A DNA stretch of 64,000 nucleotides from Gymnodinialimonas ulvae (GCF_037543845.1 NZ_JBBIFX010000003.1:248001-312000); one strand, 5' to 3'. Positions 49,115 to 58,098 are shown, counted from the stretch's first letter. The notes: generated by a model from the letters alone, not told the origin. A program made the numbers and translations.

Positions 49115-49393
49115 TTACTTCCTCTTGGCTTTTTTGTCGGCCGCGTGCCCGTAATACGTGCGCGTGGGCGAATATTCCCCGAATTTCTGACCGATCATGT
49201 CCTCGGTGACGTTCACGGGCACATGCTTGTGGCCGTTGTAGACACCGAACGTCAGACCGACGAACTGGGGCAGAATGGTGGAGCGGCGCGACCAGATCTT
49301 GATGACCTCGTTGCGACCGGATTCCTTGGTGGCTTCGGCTTTCTTGAGGACATAACTGTCGACAAAAGGCCCTTTCCAGACGGAGCGGCTCAT
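49115..49393 (-). CDS. rpsS: 30S ribosomal protein S19
   Basis: A 92-residue S19: SRSVWKGPFVDSYVLKKAE, IKIWSRRSTILPQFVGLTFGVYNGHKHVPVNVTEDMIGQKFGEYSPTRTYYGHAADKKAKRK. It lies on the 30S head next to S13. Gap to rplV is 3 bp. Confidence 0.97.
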   Translation of the reverse strand: MSRSVWKGPFVDSYVLKKAEATKESGRNEVIKIWSRRSTILPQFVGLTFGVYNGHKHVPVNVTEDMIGQKFGEYSPTRTYYGHAADKKAKRK

Positions 49394-49396
49394 GAC

Positions 49397-50239
49397 TTAG
49401 CGCCCTTTCTTCTTGGCGTGACGCGAGCGGATAATCAGCTTCTGCGACGCCTTGTTCTTGTTGCGGGTGCGCTTGCCCTTGGTGTCCACACCCCAGGGCG
49501 TAACCGGCGTACGGCCACCCGAGGTCCGACCCTCACCACCACCATGGGGGTGATCGATCGGGTTCATGGCCACACCGCGCACGCTCGGGCGCTTGCCCAT
49601 GTGACGCACACGACCGGCCTTACCAAGGTTCTGGTTCGAATTGTCGGGGTTCGACACCGCGCCAACCGTTGCCATGCATTCCTGACGGACGAGGCGAAGC
49701 TCACCACTCGACAGGCGGATCTGGGCGTAACCGCCATCCCGACCGACGAACTGGGCATAGGTGCCCGCGGCGCGCGCGATCTGACCACCCTTGCCGGGCT
49801 TCAGCTCGATGTTGTGCACGATTGTCCCGATCGGCAGGCCCGAGAACGGCATCGCGTTGCCCGGCTTGATGTCGGCCTTGCTGGACGAGATCACCTTGTC
49901 CCCAATCGCCAACCGCTGCGGCGCAAGGATATAGGCCTGCTCACCATCGGTGTATTGCACCAGCGCGATGAAGGCGGTCCGGTTCGGGTCATATTCGATC
50001 CGAACGACGACTGCTTCGACGTCGAGCTTGGTGCGCTTGAAATCCACGATACGGTAAAGGCGCTTGGCCCCACCCCCACGACGACGCGCCGTGATCCGTC
50101 CGGTGTTGTTCCGGCCGCCCTTCTTGGTCAAACCCTCAGTCAGGGATTTGACAGGACGTCCTTTCCACAGCTCCGAACGGTCGATCAGTACCAGCCCACG
50201 CTGGCCCGGCGTCGTCGGCTTATACGACTTGAGTGCCAT
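49397..50239 (-). CDS. rplB: 50S ribosomal protein L2
   Basis: A 280-residue L2: ALKSYKPTTPGQRGLVLIDRSELWKG, GRNNTGRITARRRGGGAKRLYR and VRGVAMNPIDHPHGGGEGRTSGGRTPVTPWG, including the conserved histidine near the peptidyl-transferase centre. It opens the second ribosomal unit, with a promoter and a leader hairpin upstream; rplW, its usual neighbour, is 2.9 kb away. Confidence 0.97.
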   Translation of the reverse strand: MALKSYKPTTPGQRGLVLIDRSELWKGRPVKSLTEGLTKKGGRNNTGRITARRRGGGAKRLYRIVDFKRTKLDVEAVVVRIEYDPNRTAFIALVQYTDGEQAYILAPQRLAIGDKVISSSKADIKPGNAMPFSGLPIGTIVHNIELKPGKGGQIARAAGTYAQFVGRDGGYAQIRLSSGELRLVRQECMATVGAVSNPDNSNQNLGKAGRVRHMGKRPSVRGVAMNPIDHPHGGGEGRTSGGRTPVTPWGVDTKGKRTRNKNKASQKLIIRSRHAKKKGR

Positions 50240-50332
50240 GTTAACTGTCTTCCGTTTGCTTGAAGGACCGGCATGAGGCCGACCCCGATGTTAAAGGCCC
50301 CCGGAGGTGCCCGTAGAGTTGGTCATGAGACC

Positions 50333-50362
50333 AAAAACGACAGCCCCGGACGAATCCGGGGC
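50333..50362 (-). terminator. Hairpin with T run in the rplB leader / after the toxin gene
   Basis: GCCCCGGA (50343-50350) pairs perfectly with TCCGGGGC (50355-50362), loop CGAA; on the minus strand TTTTT follows five bases after the stem (50333-50337). It lies downstream of both the PIN-toxin gene and the candidate rplB promoter, so it may terminate the toxin transcript, attenuate rplB, or both. Confidence 0.65.
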
Positions 50363-50376
50363 CATGCCGATGCGTG

Positions 50377-50405
50377 CGTTTAGGAGGTTGGGCGGTGGGG
50401 GTCAA
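50377..50405 (-). promoter_or_regulatory. Promoter of rplB-rpsS-rplV-rpsC-rplP
   Basis: Minus-strand TTGACC (50400-50405), exactly 17 bp, then TAAACG (50377-50382). It begins 35 bp after the toxin stop. The predicted start near 50370 would give a leader of about 130 nt beginning with the hairpin at 50343-50362. Confidence 0.7.
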
Positions 50406-50439
50406 CACCAAGCACACAATGAAATGCGTCACGCCAAAG

Positions 50440-50829
50440 CTAGGGCCGGATCCTTACGACCCCAACGTCATCAAATGCCCTGTCCGACGAAACGCATGTC
50501 ATGTTCTCGGACAAGGCCGTCGCCGCGATTATTCGGTCGAACGGGTCTCTGTGCGCCCAATCCAGATTGGCGGCATTCAAAGCCAAATCTGCCGTGATCG
50601 GCAAAACCCCAATATTTCCCGTGTTCGCGGAGGCAACAAGGTGCGGAACGATGTCATCGACGTCAGGCCACTTTCCCAACCTGGATTTTTGAGCGATTTC
50701 GTAGAAGGAAATGGCGGATACAAACACCGTGTCGCCCTCACTCAAGGCCATGCGTGTTGCGGGCGTCAGGCGCTCACTCCCAAGCAACAGCATAACGAAC
50801 GGCCCTGTATCGAGAATGATTGAGGCCAT
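50440..50829 (-). CDS. PIN-domain toxin (VapC-like)
   Basis: A 129-residue PIN domain. Acidic residues that bind metal are visible: Asp in IILDTGPFVML, Glu in SFYEIAQKSRLGKWP, and Asp residues in NLDWAHRDPFDRIIAATAL and VSSDRAFD. PIN toxins cut RNA, often tRNA or rRNA. The ATG at 50829 overlaps the antitoxin stop (TAATG), the classic order antitoxin then toxin. Confidence 0.87.
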   Translation of the reverse strand: MASIILDTGPFVMLLLGSERLTPATRMALSEGDTVFVSAISFYEIAQKSRLGKWPDVDDIVPHLVASANTGNIGVLPITADLALNAANLDWAHRDPFDRIIAATALSENMTCVSSDRAFDDVGVVRIRP

Positions 50830-51074
50830 TACCCGCCTTCCCAAAGTCGCAACTCTTCCTCAGACATCGGTTCTTCGAGGGCATCGATAAACGCGTCGAC
50901 CACTTTGGGGTCCACCTTTCCCGCCAAACTCCCGAAGACCACACCACCCCTCTTCGGCGGCACCAGCTCCGCCGCCGGCTTACCATGTTTGGTGATCACG
51001 ACACGTTCACCGCGCGCCACCGCTTCAAGCAGCTTTGACAGGTTCGTTTTCGCTTCATGGACCGAGGCTTGCAT
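50829..51074 (-). CDS. Phd/YefM-type antitoxin
   Basis: An 81-residue antitoxin, MQASVHEAKTNLSKLLEAVARGERVVITKHGKPAAELVP, a typical Phd/YefM DNA-binding start, with an acidic C-terminal part (DALEEPMSEEELRLWEGG) that likely binds the toxin. It precedes and overlaps the PIN-toxin gene. The promoter and a palindromic operator lie immediately upstream, as expected for autoregulation. Confidence 0.87.
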   Translation of the reverse strand: MQASVHEAKTNLSKLLEAVARGERVVITKHGKPAAELVPPKRGGVVFGSLAGKVDPKVVDAFIDALEEPMSEEELRLWEGG

Positions 51075-51086
51075 CGGGTCTCTCTG

Positions 51087-51115
51087 AAAATATGGCTAAG
51101 TCTTAGCTAAGTCAA
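51087..51115 (-). promoter_or_regulatory. Toxin-antitoxin promoter and operator
   Basis: Minus-strand TTGACT (51110-51115), exactly 17 bp, TATTTT (51087-51092). The spacer holds the palindrome CTTAGCTAAG and the direct repeat GACTTAGC twice, a natural binding site for the antitoxin. The predicted start is only about 5-8 nt before the ATG at 51074, so the mRNA would be nearly leaderless. Confidence 0.72.
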
Positions 51116-51139
51116 AATACCCGAAAAATCAATGCTCCC

Positions 51140-53023
51140 TCAAAACAACATCCCCATCACCCCAAGCGACACCACCAGAAACAGCACCGTCATGATCCCG
51201 CCGCTCTTCATGAAATCCTTCACCGTGTAGCCCGCCGGCCCCATGATCAGCGCGTTGACCTGATGCGTCGGGATCAGGAAGCTGTTCGACGTCGAGATCG
51301 CCACGGTCAGCGCGAAGATCGCCGGGTTTCCGCCCGCCGCCACCGCAATCGACACCGCCAATGGCACCAGCAACACCGTCGCGCCGACGTTCGACATGAT
51401 CAGCGTGAAGATCGTGGCCAGCACCGCCACCCCCGCCTGCAACGCCCAGATCGGCCACCCGTCCAGCAGGAACAGGATGCGGTCCGCGATCCATGCCGCC
51501 GTGCCGGTGCTCTGCACCGCCAGCCCCAGCGGGATCAGGCTCGCCAACAGGAACACCGTGCTCCAGCTCACCGATTGATACGCCTCGTCAATCGACAAGA
51601 CCCGCGTCAGGATCATGCCCACCGCCCCGGTCAGCAAACACAGCGACAACAGGATGTCCGTGAACAGGATCATCCCCAACGCCACGCAGAAAAACGCCAA
51701 CGCCCATCCCACCTTCGTCGGGCGCAGCTCTTCCTGCGGGAAATCCGTCGTGACCACCACGAAATCGCGGTTCTTGGTCAGGCGCGTCAACGCTTCCCAT
51801 GTCGAATGGAGGACCAGCGTGTCGCCCGCGCGGAACGGCACTTCGGCAATCGCGGTCGGCGCGTGGTCTTCCGTTTCGACATAGCTGAGCGTTTGCTCGT
51901 CGCGGTGAATGGCCAGCATGCTCGCGCCATATGTCTTGCGGAACACCAGATCATGCGCGCATTTCCCGATGATGGATGAGCCCGGCGGAATAACCACCTC
52001 CGCCACGCCGGATTTCGTCGGCGCATAATCCTCGGCAAAGACGTCGAGGCCCGAATGCATCGTCAGGCCACGGTCCAGCACCATCTCGTTCACATCCCGC
52101 CCCCGGCCCAGAACCGCCAGACGGCACGGCGTCGTGATCGGCGTGTCGATCGTGGGCGCGAACCAGCGTTGACCGCGATAGGCGCTGCCGATGATGTAGA
52201 CGTGGTATTCCTGCATCAATTCGTCAAACGTCATCCCCTCGCAGGGATGGCCGACCGGGATGCTCACCTCGAAGATATCGGCATGCAGGCCATAAAGCTT
52301 CCGCAGGTAATCGCTCAGCGATTGCGCGCTGGTGCCGTCGTCCTCATCCGGCGCGCCGGGAAGCACCCAGCGCCCCAGCAGCATGAAATACAAGATCCCC
52401 GTCAGGATCAGCGCGATCCCGATGGGCGTCACATCGAACAGGCCGAACTGCTCCATTTGCTGGTCGGCGGGCAGGCTTTCGTTCGCATTCTGGATCAGGT
52501 CATTCAGCAGGATCAGCGGCGACGAGCCCACCATCGTCATCGTGCCGCCCAGGATCGCGCAGAAGCCCATCGGCATCAACAATCGGCTCAGCGGGAGTTC
52601 CGTGCGCACCGAGATCCGGCTGACCACCGGCAGGAAAAGCGCCGCCGCGCCCACGTTCTGCATGAACGACGAAATCACCCCCACCGTGCCCGAGATGATC
52701 GGCACGATCCGCGCCTCGCTCCGCCCGCCGTGCTTGAGGATGAAGGCCGCGACCTTCGACATGATCCCCGTCTTGTCGAGCCCTGCGCCGATGATCATCA
52801 CCGCGATGATCGACACCACCGCGTTCGATTCCAGTCCCGAGAACAGCTCGTCAGGGTCCGCGATATTCTCCAGCCCCGGCACCTGGCTCAGCAACCCAAG
52901 CAAAACCAGCACCGCTATCGCGGCCAGGTCGATGCGCACGACCTCGGTCACGAACAGGGTCACGGTCAACGCCAGCAGCCCCAAGACCACCGTCATCTCC
53001 AGTGTCAGTCCAATCGCGTCCAA
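51140..53023 (-). CDS. SLC13-type anion permease with RCK_C (TrkA-C) domains
   Basis: A 627-residue transporter. Two blocks of membrane helices (about 9-225 and 430-625) flank a soluble region (about 235-420) with two TrkA-C/RCK_C domains (e.g. DIFEVSIPVGHPCEGMTFDEL and SGVAEVVIPPGSSIIGKCAHDL). Conserved loops SSFMQNVGAAALFLPVV and IMSNVGATVLLVPLAVS match the SLC13/DASS fold. Similar proteins carry sulfate or other oxyanions; the substrate is uncertain. It sits between the rplW terminator and the toxin-antitoxin pair. Confidence 0.86.
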   Translation of the reverse strand: MDAIGLTLEMTVVLGLLALTVTLFVTEVVRIDLAAIAVLVLLGLLSQVPGLENIADPDELFSGLESNAVVSIIAVMIIGAGLDKTGIMSKVAAFILKHGGRSEARIVPIISGTVGVISSFMQNVGAAALFLPVVSRISVRTELPLSRLLMPMGFCAILGGTMTMVGSSPLILLNDLIQNANESLPADQQMEQFGLFDVTPIGIALILTGILYFMLLGRWVLPGAPDEDDGTSAQSLSDYLRKLYGLHADIFEVSIPVGHPCEGMTFDELMQEYHVYIIGSAYRGQRWFAPTIDTPITTPCRLAVLGRGRDVNEMVLDRGLTMHSGLDVFAEDYAPTKSGVAEVVIPPGSSIIGKCAHDLVFRKTYGASMLAIHRDEQTLSYVETEDHAPTAIAEVPFRAGDTLVLHSTWEALTRLTKNRDFVVVTTDFPQEELRPTKVGWALAFFCVALGMILFTDILLSLCLLTGAVGMILTRVLSIDEAYQSVSWSTVFLLASLIPLGLAVQSTGTAAWIADRILFLLDGWPIWALQAGVAVLATIFTLIMSNVGATVLLVPLAVSIAVAAGGNPAIFALTVAISTSNSFLIPTHQVNALIMGPAGYTVKDFMKSGGIMTVLFLVVSLGVMGMLF

Positions 53024-53123
53024 TCATGCCTCCCTTACCCCATTAACCCCACATCCGCCCCCGCGCGAAAGGGCCAGATCCCGACAAAACGCAAGACAGC
53101 GGGTTTGCAGACACACACGCAAC

Positions 53124-53153
53124 GAAAAACCCCGCCGCGGCTGCGACGGGGTT
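53124..53153 (-). terminator. Terminator after rplW
   Basis: AACCCCG (53128-53134) pairs with CGGGGTT (53147-53153); on the minus strand TTTTTCG follows. It lies 25 bp after the rplW stop and ends the rpsJ-rplC-rplD-rplW unit. Confidence 0.85.
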
Positions 53154-53178
53154 CCCCGAATTCAGGCGATCGCTGGGA

Positions 53179-53475
53179 TCAGAGGCCGGTCGACACGTCG
53201 ATCGTATTGCCCTCTTCCAGCGTCACATAGGCCTTCTTGACGTCCCTCCGGGTGCCCAACTGGCCCCGGAAACGCTTGACCTTGCCCTTGGTGATGGTCG
53301 TGTTCACGGCCTTCACCTTGACCCCGAAGACCGCCTCGACGGCCTCCTTGATCATCGGCTTGTTCGCGTCGATGGCCACCTCGAACACAACGGCACCGTT
53401 TTCCGAGGCCATCGTGGTCTTTTCGGTGATCAGCGGCTTGCGGATCACATCGTAATGCTTGGCGTCTGCACTCAT
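53179..53475 (-). CDS. rplW: 50S ribosomal protein L23
   Basis: A 98-residue L23: YDVIRKPLITEKTTMASENGAVVFEVAIDANKPMIKEAVEAVFGVKVKAVNT. It forms the docking site for trigger factor and SRP at the tunnel exit. Its ATG overlaps the rplD stop. rplB normally follows; here guest genes do. Confidence 0.97.
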   Translation of the reverse strand: MSADAKHYDVIRKPLITEKTTMASENGAVVFEVAIDANKPMIKEAVEAVFGVKVKAVNTTITKGKVKRFRGQLGTRRDVKKAYVTLEEGNTIDVSTGL

Positions 53476-54092
53476 TTCAGGCGAGCCTCCAATGCTTCGA
53501 CACCCGCCTTCGTGATCACCAACGTGTCACGCTTGAGGATGTCATAGACGTTTGCACCCATGCTCGGCAGCACATCGAGACCTTCGATGTTGCGCGCCGC
53601 CTGGGCGAAGTTTGCGTCCACGTCGGCACCATCGATGATCAACGCACGCTTCCACCCCATCTCCTTGACCTGCTTGGCCAGGGCTGCGGTTTTCGCGTCC
53701 TTCATCTCGATCGAGTCGATCACCACCAAACGCCCCTCGGCCGCCTTGGCCGACAGCGCATGGCGCAGACCCAGCTTGCGGAACTTCTTGGGCAGATCGT
53801 GGCCGTGGCTGCGTGGTGTCGGACCCTTGTAGATGCCGCCGCCGCGGAAGATCGGAGCCGACCGCGCGCCGTGGCGAGCGCCGCCGGTGCCCTTCTGGCG
53901 ATAGATCTTCTTGGTGGAATAGCTGACTTCCTTGCGGGTCTTCACCTTGTGCGTGCCGGCTTGCGCATTGTTGCGCTGCCAGCGGACGACGCGATGCAGG
54001 ATATCGGCGCGCGGCTCCAGCCCGAACAGGGCCTCGTCCAGGTCGACCGAACCGGCTTTCTTACCGTCCAGTTTGAGTACGTCGACTTTCAT
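53472..54092 (-). CDS. rplD: 50S ribosomal protein L4
   Basis: A 206-residue L4: MKVDVLKLDGKKAGSVDLDEALFG and KKIYRQKGTGGARHGARSAPIFRGGGIYKGPTPRSHGHDLPKK, including the tunnel loop. In E. coli L4 represses the S10 operon through its leader. The ATG at 54092 is the standard start; an ATG at 54095 would give one more Met and an ATGA overlap with rplC. Confidence 0.96.
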   Translation of the reverse strand: MKVDVLKLDGKKAGSVDLDEALFGLEPRADILHRVVRWQRNNAQAGTHKVKTRKEVSYSTKKIYRQKGTGGARHGARSAPIFRGGGIYKGPTPRSHGHDLPKKFRKLGLRHALSAKAAEGRLVVIDSIEMKDAKTAALAKQVKEMGWKRALIIDGADVDANFAQAARNIEGLDVLPSMGANVYDILKRDTLVITKAGVEALEARLK

Positions 54093-54964
54093 CATTCACC
54101 GTCCTTCTTCTCGGTCTCACCACCCTCGGGGGCAGCGTCACCTTCAGCAGCGATTTCAGCTTCGGCCTGTGCAAGGGCTTCGGCCTCGGACGCGGCCTGC
54201 TCTTCAGCAAGGCGGGCCGCTTCTGCTTCGGCCTCAGCCGCCGCCGCAGCAGCCGCCTCTTCCGCAGCCTTGGCCGCTTCCGCCGCCGCCGACGCCAGTG
54301 CCGCAGGCAGAATGGCGTTGTCGGGGAACGGCTTCTTCACCGCATCCTTGACCGTCACCCAGCCGCCCTTCGATCCGGGCACGGCGCCCTTGATCATGAT
54401 CAGGCCGCGGTCGCTGTCGGTCTTCACAACCTGCAGGTTCTGCGTGGTCACCCGCGCAGCCCCCATGTGACCGGCCATCTTCTTGCCTTTGAAGACGCGG
54501 CCCGGGTCCTGACACTGACCGGTGGAGCCGTGCGAACGGTGCGAGATCGACACACCGTGCGTCGCGCGCAGACCACCGAAGTTCCAGCGCTTCATCGCAC
54601 CAGCAAAACCTTTACCGATCGAGGTGCCCGTCACGTCGACGAACTGACCCTCGAAGTAATGGTCGGCGATGATTTCCTCGCCCACATCAAGCAGGTTGTC
54701 CGCATCGACGCGGAATTCCACCAGCTTGCGCTTGGGCTCCACGTTCGCCTTGGCGAAATGGCCGCGCATCGGCGCCGACGTCCGCTTGGCCTTCGCCGTA
54801 CCGGCACCAAGCTGAACAGCCGAATAGCCGTCGCTGTCGGAGGTCTTCTTGGCGACCACCTGCAATTTATCCAATTGAAGAACGGTCACAGGGATCTGCT
54901 TGCCGTCTTCCATGAAAAGGCGGGTCATCCCGACCTTTTTCGCGATCACACCAGAGCGCAACAT
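54092..54964 (-). CDS. rplC: 50S ribosomal protein L3 with long C-terminal tail
   Basis: A 290-residue L3. The core (MLRSGVIAKKVGMTRLFMEDGKQIPVTVLQLD, KRWNFGGLRATHGVSISHRSHGSTGQCQDPGRVFKGKKMAGHMG) is standard, but after about residue 225 there is a roughly 65-residue tail that is almost all Ala and Glu, ending GGETEKKDGE. The usual length is about 210. Similar tails occur in related alphaproteobacteria. The tail is probably an extended or helical segment on the ribosome surface. Confidence 0.96.
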   Translation of the reverse strand: MLRSGVIAKKVGMTRLFMEDGKQIPVTVLQLDKLQVVAKKTSDSDGYSAVQLGAGTAKAKRTSAPMRGHFAKANVEPKRKLVEFRVDADNLLDVGEEIIADHYFEGQFVDVTGTSIGKGFAGAMKRWNFGGLRATHGVSISHRSHGSTGQCQDPGRVFKGKKMAGHMGAARVTTQNLQVVKTDSDRGLIMIKGAVPGSKGGWVTVKDAVKKPFPDNAILPAALASAAAEAAKAAEEAAAAAAAEAEAEAARLAEEQAASEAEALAQAEAEIAAEGDAAPEGGETEKKDGE

Positions 54965-54979
54965 ATCCGAAGCCCTCCC

Positions 54980-55294
54980 TTAGACCGAAATCTGAACATC
55001 AACGCCCGCCGCGAGGTCGAGCTTCATCAGCGCGTCCACGGTCTGCGGGGTCGGGTCAACGATGTCGAGCAGACGCTTGTGCGTCCGGATTTCCCACTGG
55101 TCGCGGGATTTCTTGTCGACGTGCGGGCCACGGAGAACCGTGAACTTCTCGATCTTGTTCGGCAGCGGGATCGGACCACGCACCGTCGCACCTGTGCGCT
55201 TGGCCGTGTTTACGATTTCCTGCGTGGAAGCGTCGAGAACCCGATAATCAAACGCCTTGAGGCGGATACGGATATTTTGGCTGGCAACTGCCAT
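54980..55294 (-). CDS. rpsJ: 30S ribosomal protein S10 (NusE)
   Basis: A 104-residue S10: SQNIRIRLKAFDYRVLDASTQEIVNTAKRTGATVRGPIPLPNKIEKFTVLRGPHVDKKSRDQWEIRTHKRLLDIVDP. Besides its ribosomal role it acts in antitermination with NusB. It is the first gene of the S10 unit, with an upstream promoter and a 144-nt leader. Confidence 0.97.
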   Translation of the reverse strand: MAVASQNIRIRLKAFDYRVLDASTQEIVNTAKRTGATVRGPIPLPNKIEKFTVLRGPHVDKKSRDQWEIRTHKRLLDIVDPTPQTVDALMKLDLAAGVDVQISV

Positions 55295-55369
55295 GCTGTT
55301 CCCCTTGCTTTAGGGGTTCCAACGGATTGGACGATGTACGCTCATCGCACACCCTCTTCGCGTCTTCGT

Positions 55370-55384
55370 CACACCAAAGGTGTG
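55370..55384 (-). promoter_or_regulatory. Hairpin in the rpsJ leader
   Basis: CACACC (55370-55375) pairs with GGTGTG (55379-55384) across three bases. It lies about 75 nt upstream of rpsJ within the predicted leader. It could be an L4-type autoregulatory element, but the similarity to the E. coli leader was not established. Confidence 0.4.
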
Positions 55385-55444
55385 TATGGTGTCGTACCCA
55401 ACTAAAAAAGGCACGCACGCAGCGCACCCTTGTTGGATGTGCGG

Positions 55445-55473
55445 CGTATAGGCGGAGTCGGAGGAGGGGGCAA
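55445..55473 (-). promoter_or_regulatory. Promoter of rpsJ-rplC-rplD-rplW
   Basis: Minus-strand TTGCCC (55468-55473), exactly 17 bp, then TATACG (55445-55450). It lies 150 bp before rpsJ in a 345-bp gap that otherwise holds the leader hairpin and a repeat element, and no gene I can support. Confidence 0.75.
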
Positions 55474-55580
55474 GGACATTCGCCAGATTTTACACGCCCG
55501 GATAGGCGTATTGCGGAGCCACGCCGTCGTCGCACTGCCCGGCAGGGTCTTTTGCACCGCAAAAGGTCCCGATAGGGGGG

Positions 55581-55634
55581 CCTGGGTTCGGCGATGGCGG
55601 GGCGGGCGTTGCCCGCTGTTAACCCGCTGGGTGC
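55581..55634. repeat. Third copy of the intergenic repeat element
   Basis: Contains GGCGATGGCGGGGCGGGC, then GCCCGCTGTTAACCCGCTGG, closely matching 29106-29150 near rarA. It lies just after the stop of the 5'-nucleotidase gene and upstream of the rpsJ promoter. The GGGC/GCCC parts can fold into a short stem. Confidence 0.55.
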
Positions 55635-55639
55635 ATTGA

Positions 55640-56584
55640 TCAACTCGTTGCGGGTATGATCGGCTGATCTGAGGAATGCGGGCCAGGAACATGCCCGGCG
55701 GAAACTACTGACGACGCCCCAAGAACATGTTTTTCTTGATCATCGAAAAAGATATGTGCCTGCATCGCATCAAGAATTGGCGATTTTTCGTTCGGACCCA
55801 CAAAGTGTACTTCATCGACAGGTGTGCCCCAGACTCTGAGTGTTTGGATCACACGCTCATGTGCTGGTGCGTTGCGAGCAGTCACAATTCCAATTCGAAC
55901 TTTGCTAACGCCGGGTTTGACGAGATGGATTTCCCGTAAAAGTGAGAGTTTCTTTAGAAACTTCCCAAATGGACCCTGCGACATTGGCTCGGACGCATTC
56001 TCAGTTTCGTGCTCTAGAAATGCATCCAGACCTTTGTCTTTGTAGATCATGTCCGACTCTGCACTGAACACAACGGCATCGCCGTCAAATGCAAATCGGA
56101 CTTCTCTATCGTTATCTTGACCGGTTCGAATTTGGGGCGAAGTCAAAAGTTTTGCTGCCGCAGTTCCTGCAGCTGCCGCAGCTTGGACGTCGGCGGCCTC
56201 GTTAGAAAGAAAAAGGTCGATACCCCACGCAGGAACAAATGGACCGAGAGAACGGCCACTGGTGAAACTGCCGAGCCTAACGTTCAGACCGAGTTCTTTG
56301 ATGGAATGGAAAGCCCGTAGGGAAAGGTCTGGAGAGTTTCGGGAGAGCACAATAACCTCGACCTGTGGCTTTTTGCCGATTTCATTAAGATCAAGTAATC
56401 TCTCGACGACCTCGTAACCCGAACCCTTTCGAAGCGGCTGTTTTTCGAGCTCTCTTTGCAATTTGCAGTAGGCTTCAACACCTTGCTCGACGAACACACT
56501 GTGCTCTTCTTCCAGATCAAACAGAGCCCGCGTCGATACGCCGATCCTCAAGGGCTCTTTTTCGAGTTGTTGCTTGATGTCCAA
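55640..56584 (-). CDS. Cytosolic 5'-nucleotidase (NT5C1-type)
   Basis: A 314-residue protein of the 5'-nucleotidase (PF06189-type) family. The first half has IGVSTRALFDLEEEHSVFVEQGVEAYCKLQ and VIVLSRNSPDLSLRAFHSI; the HAD catalytic pair is FDGDAVVFSAESD; VTARNAPAHERVIQTLRVWG and AHIFFDDQ complete the signature. It would dephosphorylate nucleoside monophosphates. I chose the TTG at 56584, preceded by GAGAGGA at good spacing; ATGs at 56620 and 56614 have none. The gene is clearly AT-richer than its neighbours and sits between tuf and rpsJ. Confidence 0.85.
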   Translation of the reverse strand: MDIKQQLEKEPLRIGVSTRALFDLEEEHSVFVEQGVEAYCKLQRELEKQPLRKGSGYEVVERLLDLNEIGKKPQVEVIVLSRNSPDLSLRAFHSIKELGLNVRLGSFTSGRSLGPFVPAWGIDLFLSNEAADVQAAAAAGTAAAKLLTSPQIRTGQDNDREVRFAFDGDAVVFSAESDMIYKDKGLDAFLEHETENASEPMSQGPFGKFLKKLSLLREIHLVKPGVSKVRIGIVTARNAPAHERVIQTLRVWGTPVDEVHFVGPNEKSPILDAMQAHIFFDDQEKHVLGASSVVSAGHVPGPHSSDQPIIPATS

Positions 56585-56742
56585 TCCATTTCCTCTCTGC
56601 GCACAGGTCTTCATTCGCATTTAGGCATTCATGACATCACTACAAGCGGGGCAGCCGCTTCAACTAAGCGCCCCCCCTCCGATCATGGTTAAGCGTTCGT
56701 TAACAGAAACGGGTTTTCCGTTTTGGATCAGAGGGATGACCC

Positions 56743-56764
56743 CTTTGTGCACGCGTGCACAAAG
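56743..56764. repeat. 22-bp palindrome containing GTGCACGCGTGCAC, copy 2
   Basis: The half-site CTTTGTGCACG is followed by its exact reverse complement, a 22-bp perfect palindrome. The central 14 bp are identical to 5017-5030. It lies beyond the terminators of tuf and upstream of the 5'-nucleotidase gene. Confidence 0.6.
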
Positions 56765-56782
56765 CACGGCGACGGACGCAGA

Positions 56783-56809
56783 AAGGCCCCGCCGGTGGGG
56801 CGGGGCCTT
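56783..56809 (-). terminator. Second hairpin downstream of tuf
   Basis: AAGGCCCCGCC (56783-56793) pairs with GGCGGGGCCTT (56799-56809), an 11-bp perfect stem. It backs up the nearer hairpin at 56860-56881. On the minus strand it is followed by TCTGC, so the T run is short. Confidence 0.6.
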
Positions 56810-56859
56810 CTATATCGTCTCAACCGAGGTGGTCGGTTCTCAGATCAGCCTTTCATGAC

Positions 56860-56881
56860 AAAGGCCCCCGTGGGGGCCTTT
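56860..56881 (-). terminator. Terminator of the rpsL-rpsG-fusA-tuf operon
   Basis: AAAGGCCCCC (56860-56869) pairs with GGGGGCCTTT (56872-56881), a 10-bp perfect stem whose 3' end reads CCTTTGTC on the minus strand. It lies about 42 bp after the tuf stop. Confidence 0.7.
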
Positions 56882-56922
56882 GCATTACCGGCTTCGCGCA
56901 TCGGCCCGTTGGGCCGCTACGC

Positions 56923-58098
<1,176 letters not shown>

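Noticed and set aside
55640..56620. Longer start at 56620 for the 5'-nucleotidase
   Set aside because: The ATG has no ribosome-binding site and the added residues do not resemble the family; a TTG with GAGAGGA upstream is better placed, though this remains uncertain.
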